Below are positions 9,837 to 12,055 of a stretch of DNA of 12,055 bases, one piece after another. The number at the start of each line of letters is the position of its first letter. Position 1 is the stretch's first letter. The position numbers and the translations under genes are program-made. The notes below the pieces were generated by a model. The model saw only the letters and a list, made by a program, of their open reading frames with translations. It ran no database searches and had not been told where the DNA came from. This DNA comes from JBHEPS01 sp046261635 (GTDB lineage Bacteria; Acidobacteriota; Thermoanaerobaculia; Gp7-AA8), in the NCBI GenBank assembly GCA_046261635.1, contig JBHEOL010000061.1, forward strand, positions 1-12,055. The letters are read 5' to 3'.

Positions 9837-10415
9837 TCACCTCGCGCGCCAGAACAGGATCATCGCTGCGGCGAAGAATGCGGTGGCGAGGATGATGCCG
9901 CTGAGGCTCGGGCGCCGCAGCAGGAAGAAGATCCCGAACGTGGTCAGGAACACCCCCCACCCTCGGTACCGGCGCACCCGCGCTCGCGCAAACGCCTCCC
10001 GCCCTGCCGGCAGCGACGCGAGCGCCGCCCAGCTTCCGCTCCCGGGATCGAACACCTCGGCATCGGGCGCGACCCGCCCGGATGCCGCCCACCCGAGGAT
10101 CATCTCGAGATTCGCCGCCGCCCATTCGCGACCCCCGCTCCGCACCTTCCACACCGGCCCGCTCCGCGGCGGCTCCCGCCGCGGCTCGTCGGCCGGGCGT
10201 CTCCGCCACCCGCCGCCCGCCCGGTCCGCCAGAATCACCTCGTACGCTCCATTAATCTCCTTGAGCTTCTCCTGGGCTTTCCGCTGCAGCTCCGCATCGT
10301 GTGCGAAACGGTCGGGATGCCACACTTTCGTCATGTCACGCCACGCGTGGCGGACTTCGTCATCGGTGGCGGCCGGCTCGATCTCGAGCAGGCGGTAGGC
10401 GTCGGCGACTCTCAT
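9837..10415 (-). CDS. Membrane-anchored J-domain protein with GYF_2-like domain
   Basis: A 192-residue protein. Residues 3-62 form a J-domain: DAYRLLEIEPAATDDEVRHA, then the invariant HPD at 33-35 in VWHPDRF, then KLKEINGAYEVI. An Arg/Pro-rich linker follows. Residues 88-137 look like the GYF_2 domain: VWKVRSGGREW, ILGWAASGRVAPDAEVF, then SGSWAALASLP. Two hydrophobic segments, about 152-166 and 171-189, form a C-terminal hairpin anchor with a short basic tail. J-domains stimulate DnaK-type Hsp70 ATPase, so this one probably recruits the chaperone to the inner membrane, with the J-domain in the cytoplasm. The zinc-finger and substrate domains of DnaJ itself are absent. Start ATG 10415 begins the J-domain directly; the purine run GAGAGGG touches the ATG, an unusually close ribosome site. 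It is divergent from hflK across 123 bases. Confidence 0.85.
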   Translation of the reverse strand: MRVADAYRLLEIEPAATDDEVRHAWRDMTKVWHPDRFAHDAELQRKAQEKLKEINGAYEVILADRAGGGWRRRPADEPRREPPRSGPVWKVRSGGREWAAANLEMILGWAASGRVAPDAEVFDPGSGSWAALASLPAGREAFARARVRRYRGWGVFLTTFGIFFLLRRPSLSGIILATAFFAAAMILFWRAR

Positions 10416-10526
10416 CCCTCTCTATTGTGGCCTGCCGGCCGCGCCGATGTCACAACCACCGCAATGACGGGGCTGATAAGATCCGACTGACCCCGCTCCC
10501 CGCCCTCGCGGCCCGGCGGATCGGGG

Positions 10527-10535
10527 TAAGGAGGT
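10527..10535 (+). promoter_or_regulatory. Strong Shine-Dalgarno of hflK
   Basis: TAAGGAGGT precedes ATG 10539 by three bases, with GGAGG five to nine bases from it. It is one of the longest anti-Shine-Dalgarno matches in the window and suggests efficient translation. The rest of the 123-base divergent gap shows only a weak possible -10 (TAAGAT, 10477-10482) without a matching -35. Confidence 0.75.
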
Positions 10536-10538
10536 CCC

Positions 10539-11528
10539 ATGGATTTCAAGTCACCCAACGTGTATCAATTCAAGCCGCCGCAGATCTCCCCCGGAGTCAT
10601 CATCAAGATCGTCCTCGTGCTGTTCGCCGTGGCCCTGGTGTTCAGCACGTGGTTCACGGTCGAGCCGGAGGAGACAGGGCTGGTCATCCGCTTCGGAAAG
10701 CTGGTCCGATCGACGCCTCCGGGGCTGAATCTCAAGCTCCCGTTCCCGATCGAACGCGTCATCAAGGTGCCGGTCGAACGGCAGCTGAAGGAGGAATTCG
10801 GATTCCGCACCGAAAGCTCCAGCGAGGGACAGTCGCGCTACTCCAGCGGCGACTTCGAGGGAGAGTCGGGAATGCTCACCGGCGACCTGAACGTGGCGGT
10901 CGTCGAATGGACGGCGCAGTACAGGATCCGCGACCCGTACCTCTATCTCTTCAAGGTCCGGAGTGTCCAGAAGACCTTCCGCGACATGAACGAGACGGTG
11001 ATGCGTGAAGTCATCGGCGACCGGAGCGTGAACGAGGTTCTTACGGTCGGCCGGCAGGAGATCGCAACCGAGGCCGAACGGCGTCTTCAGGCGCTCTGCG
11101 ATCAGTACGAGACGGGCATCAAGGTCGAGCAGATCGTTCTGCAGGACGTGAACCCGCCGGACGAGGTCAAGCCCTCGTTCAACGAGGTAAACCAGGCGCA
11201 GCAGGAGCGCGAAAAGATGATCAACCAGGCGCGCGCCGACTACAACCAGGTCGTGCCGCGCGCCAAGGGTGAAGCGCTCCAGACAATCGAGCAGGCCGAA
11301 GGATTCGCGGCCGATCGCGTCAACCGCGCCCGCGGTGACGGAGAGCTGTTCACCCAGGTCCACGCCGCCTATCGGCGCGCTCCCGAAGTCACCCGGCGCC
11401 GCATGTACCTCGAGACCCTCGGCATCATCTACCCGAAGGTCAAACAGAAGATCGTGGTCGATGAGAGTCTCGAGGGCGTATTGCCTCTCCTGCCTCTCAG
11501 CCCGGCACTCAAGGGGGTGACGCCGTGA
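10539..11528 (+). CDS. hflK: FtsH protease modulator subunit HflK
   Basis: A 329-residue SPFH/band-7 membrane protein. With HflC it forms the large inner-membrane cage that surrounds FtsH and limits its access to membrane substrates. One transmembrane segment spans residues 18-40, followed by the band-7 start VEPEETGLVIRFGK and PGLNLKLPFPIERVIKV. The middle has TGDLNVAVVEWTAQYRI and the HflK-typical RDMNETVMREVIGDRSVNEV, then VLQDVNPPDEVKPSFNEVN. A long coiled-coil region rich in Q, E, R and A follows (about 215-285), and the end is LPLLPLSP. E. coli HflK is about 419 residues; the glycine/proline-rich cytoplasmic N-terminus is missing here and only 17 residues precede the membrane segment. 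The start is supported by the ribosome site at 10527-10535. It overlaps hflC by four bases, so the two are translationally coupled. Confidence 0.94.
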   Translation: MDFKSPNVYQFKPPQISPGVIIKIVLVLFAVALVFSTWFTVEPEETGLVIRFGKLVRSTPPGLNLKLPFPIERVIKVPVERQLKEEFGFRTESSSEGQSRYSSGDFEGESGMLTGDLNVAVVEWTAQYRIRDPYLYLFKVRSVQKTFRDMNETVMREVIGDRSVNEVLTVGRQEIATEAERRLQALCDQYETGIKVEQIVLQDVNPPDEVKPSFNEVNQAQQEREKMINQARADYNQVVPRAKGEALQTIEQAEGFAADRVNRARGDGELFTQVHAAYRRAPEVTRRRMYLETLGIIYPKVKQKIVVDESLEGVLPLLPLSPALKGVTP

Positions 11529-12055
11529 GAAGCGAAATCAGAATCGGACTCCTCGTCATCGTCATCCTCGCGCTCGCAATCATTCTTTCAGGCTCCATCT
11601 TCACCGTGCTCGAGACCGAGCAGGTCATCATCACTCAGTTCGGAAAGCCGGTCGGGAAGCCGATCTCGACTCCCGGCCTGAAGATGAAAGTTCCGTTCAT
11701 TCAGAAGGTTCACGCATTCGATAAGAGATTCCTCGAATTCGACGGCGACGCGAACCAGGTTCCGACGGCGGACAAGAGATTCATCTGGGTCGACACCTAC
11801 GCCCGCTGGCGGATCACCTATCCGCTCCTCTTCTTTCAACGTCTTCACAACGAGCGCGGCGCGCAGTCGCGTCTCGATGACATCATCGACGGCGAGACCC
11901 GCAACACGATCGCGAAGCATCAGCTGATCGACATCGTCCGCTCGAGCAATCGCCCGTTCGTCGTCTCACCCGATCTCGTCGAAGCCGGAGAGGTCACCGA
12001 GGCACCCGAGAATGTGGAGTTCGGCCGGGAAGCGCTGACGGCCGAGGTTCTCGCC
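11525..12055 (+). CDS. hflC: FtsH protease modulator subunit HflC (3' truncated by window)
   Basis: The first 177 codons of HflC are present and the rest lies beyond the window edge. GTG 11525 overlaps the hflK stop (GTGA), with AAGGGGGTGA eight to fourteen bases upstream as ribosome site, typical of a coupled operon. The N-terminus RSEIRIGLLVIVIL leads into a transmembrane segment (about 6-25). The band-7 domain follows: ETEQVIITQFGKPVGKPIST, PGLKMKVPFIQKV, FDKRFLEFDGD and TADKRFIWVDTYARWRI. This last block is the HflC counterpart of DLIVDSYIKWRI in E. coli. It has the known feature of pairing with HflK in equal numbers. No frameshift or stop interrupts it. Confidence 0.93.
   Translation, partial: MRSEIRIGLLVIVILALAIILSGSIFTVLETEQVIITQFGKPVGKPISTPGLKMKVPFIQKVHAFDKRFLEFDGDANQVPTADKRFIWVDTYARWRITYPLLFFQRLHNERGAQSRLDDIIDGETRNTIAKHQLIDIVRSSNRPFVVSPDLVEAGEVTEAPENVEFGREALTAEVLA

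Overview
The window is a GC-rich chromosomal segment made almost entirely of conserved housekeeping genes from a Gram-negative-type bacterium. It encodes a lipoprotein with a lipobox, HflK/HflC membrane proteins and signal-peptide-bearing products. The high GC, the mosaic of short genes on both strands, the HflK without a glycine-rich N-terminus and the short palindromic intergenic repeats would fit an uncultured Acidobacteriota-like lineage. That placement is inference only; no marker here fixes the phylum.

Layout. Bases 1-241 are non-coding and hold an inverted pair of a short repeat plus a heptamer tandem array. A DUF255/thioredoxin-domain protein follows (242-2278, +). It ends tail-to-tail with a fibronectin-type-III lipoprotein of unknown role (2301-3437, -). 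That lipoprotein gene is divergent from glmS (3514-5349, +), separated by 76 bases. After a 166-base leader comes a small exported/membrane protein of the PA2779 type (5516-5869, +). It converges on mnmA (5924-7045, -) across a shared hairpin. A 227-base gap with three copies of a GNRA-capped hairpin repeat separates mnmA from maeB (7273-9576, -). Upstream of maeB lies a second copy of the repeat found at the window's left end, then a J-domain membrane protein (9837-10415, -). Divergent from it is the hflK-hflC operon (10539 to the window end, +), with hflC cut by the edge.

Functions. GlmS supplies glucosamine-6-phosphate for cell envelope polymers. MaeB links malate and pyruvate and makes NADPH. 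MnmA thiolates the wobble uridine of tRNA. HflKC is the membrane partner of the FtsH protease, and the adjacent membrane J-protein could act in the same quality-control space. The genes are not one pathway. No defence system, phage, transposase, CRISPR array, tRNA or rRNA was seen.

The most unusual material is between the genes. An identical 45-base repeat occurs at both ends of the window, one copy paired with an inverted relative as in REP doublets. A hairpin repeat family near 7.1-7.3 kb shows a compensatory base change in its stem. I did not find convincing evidence of an undescribed multi-gene system.
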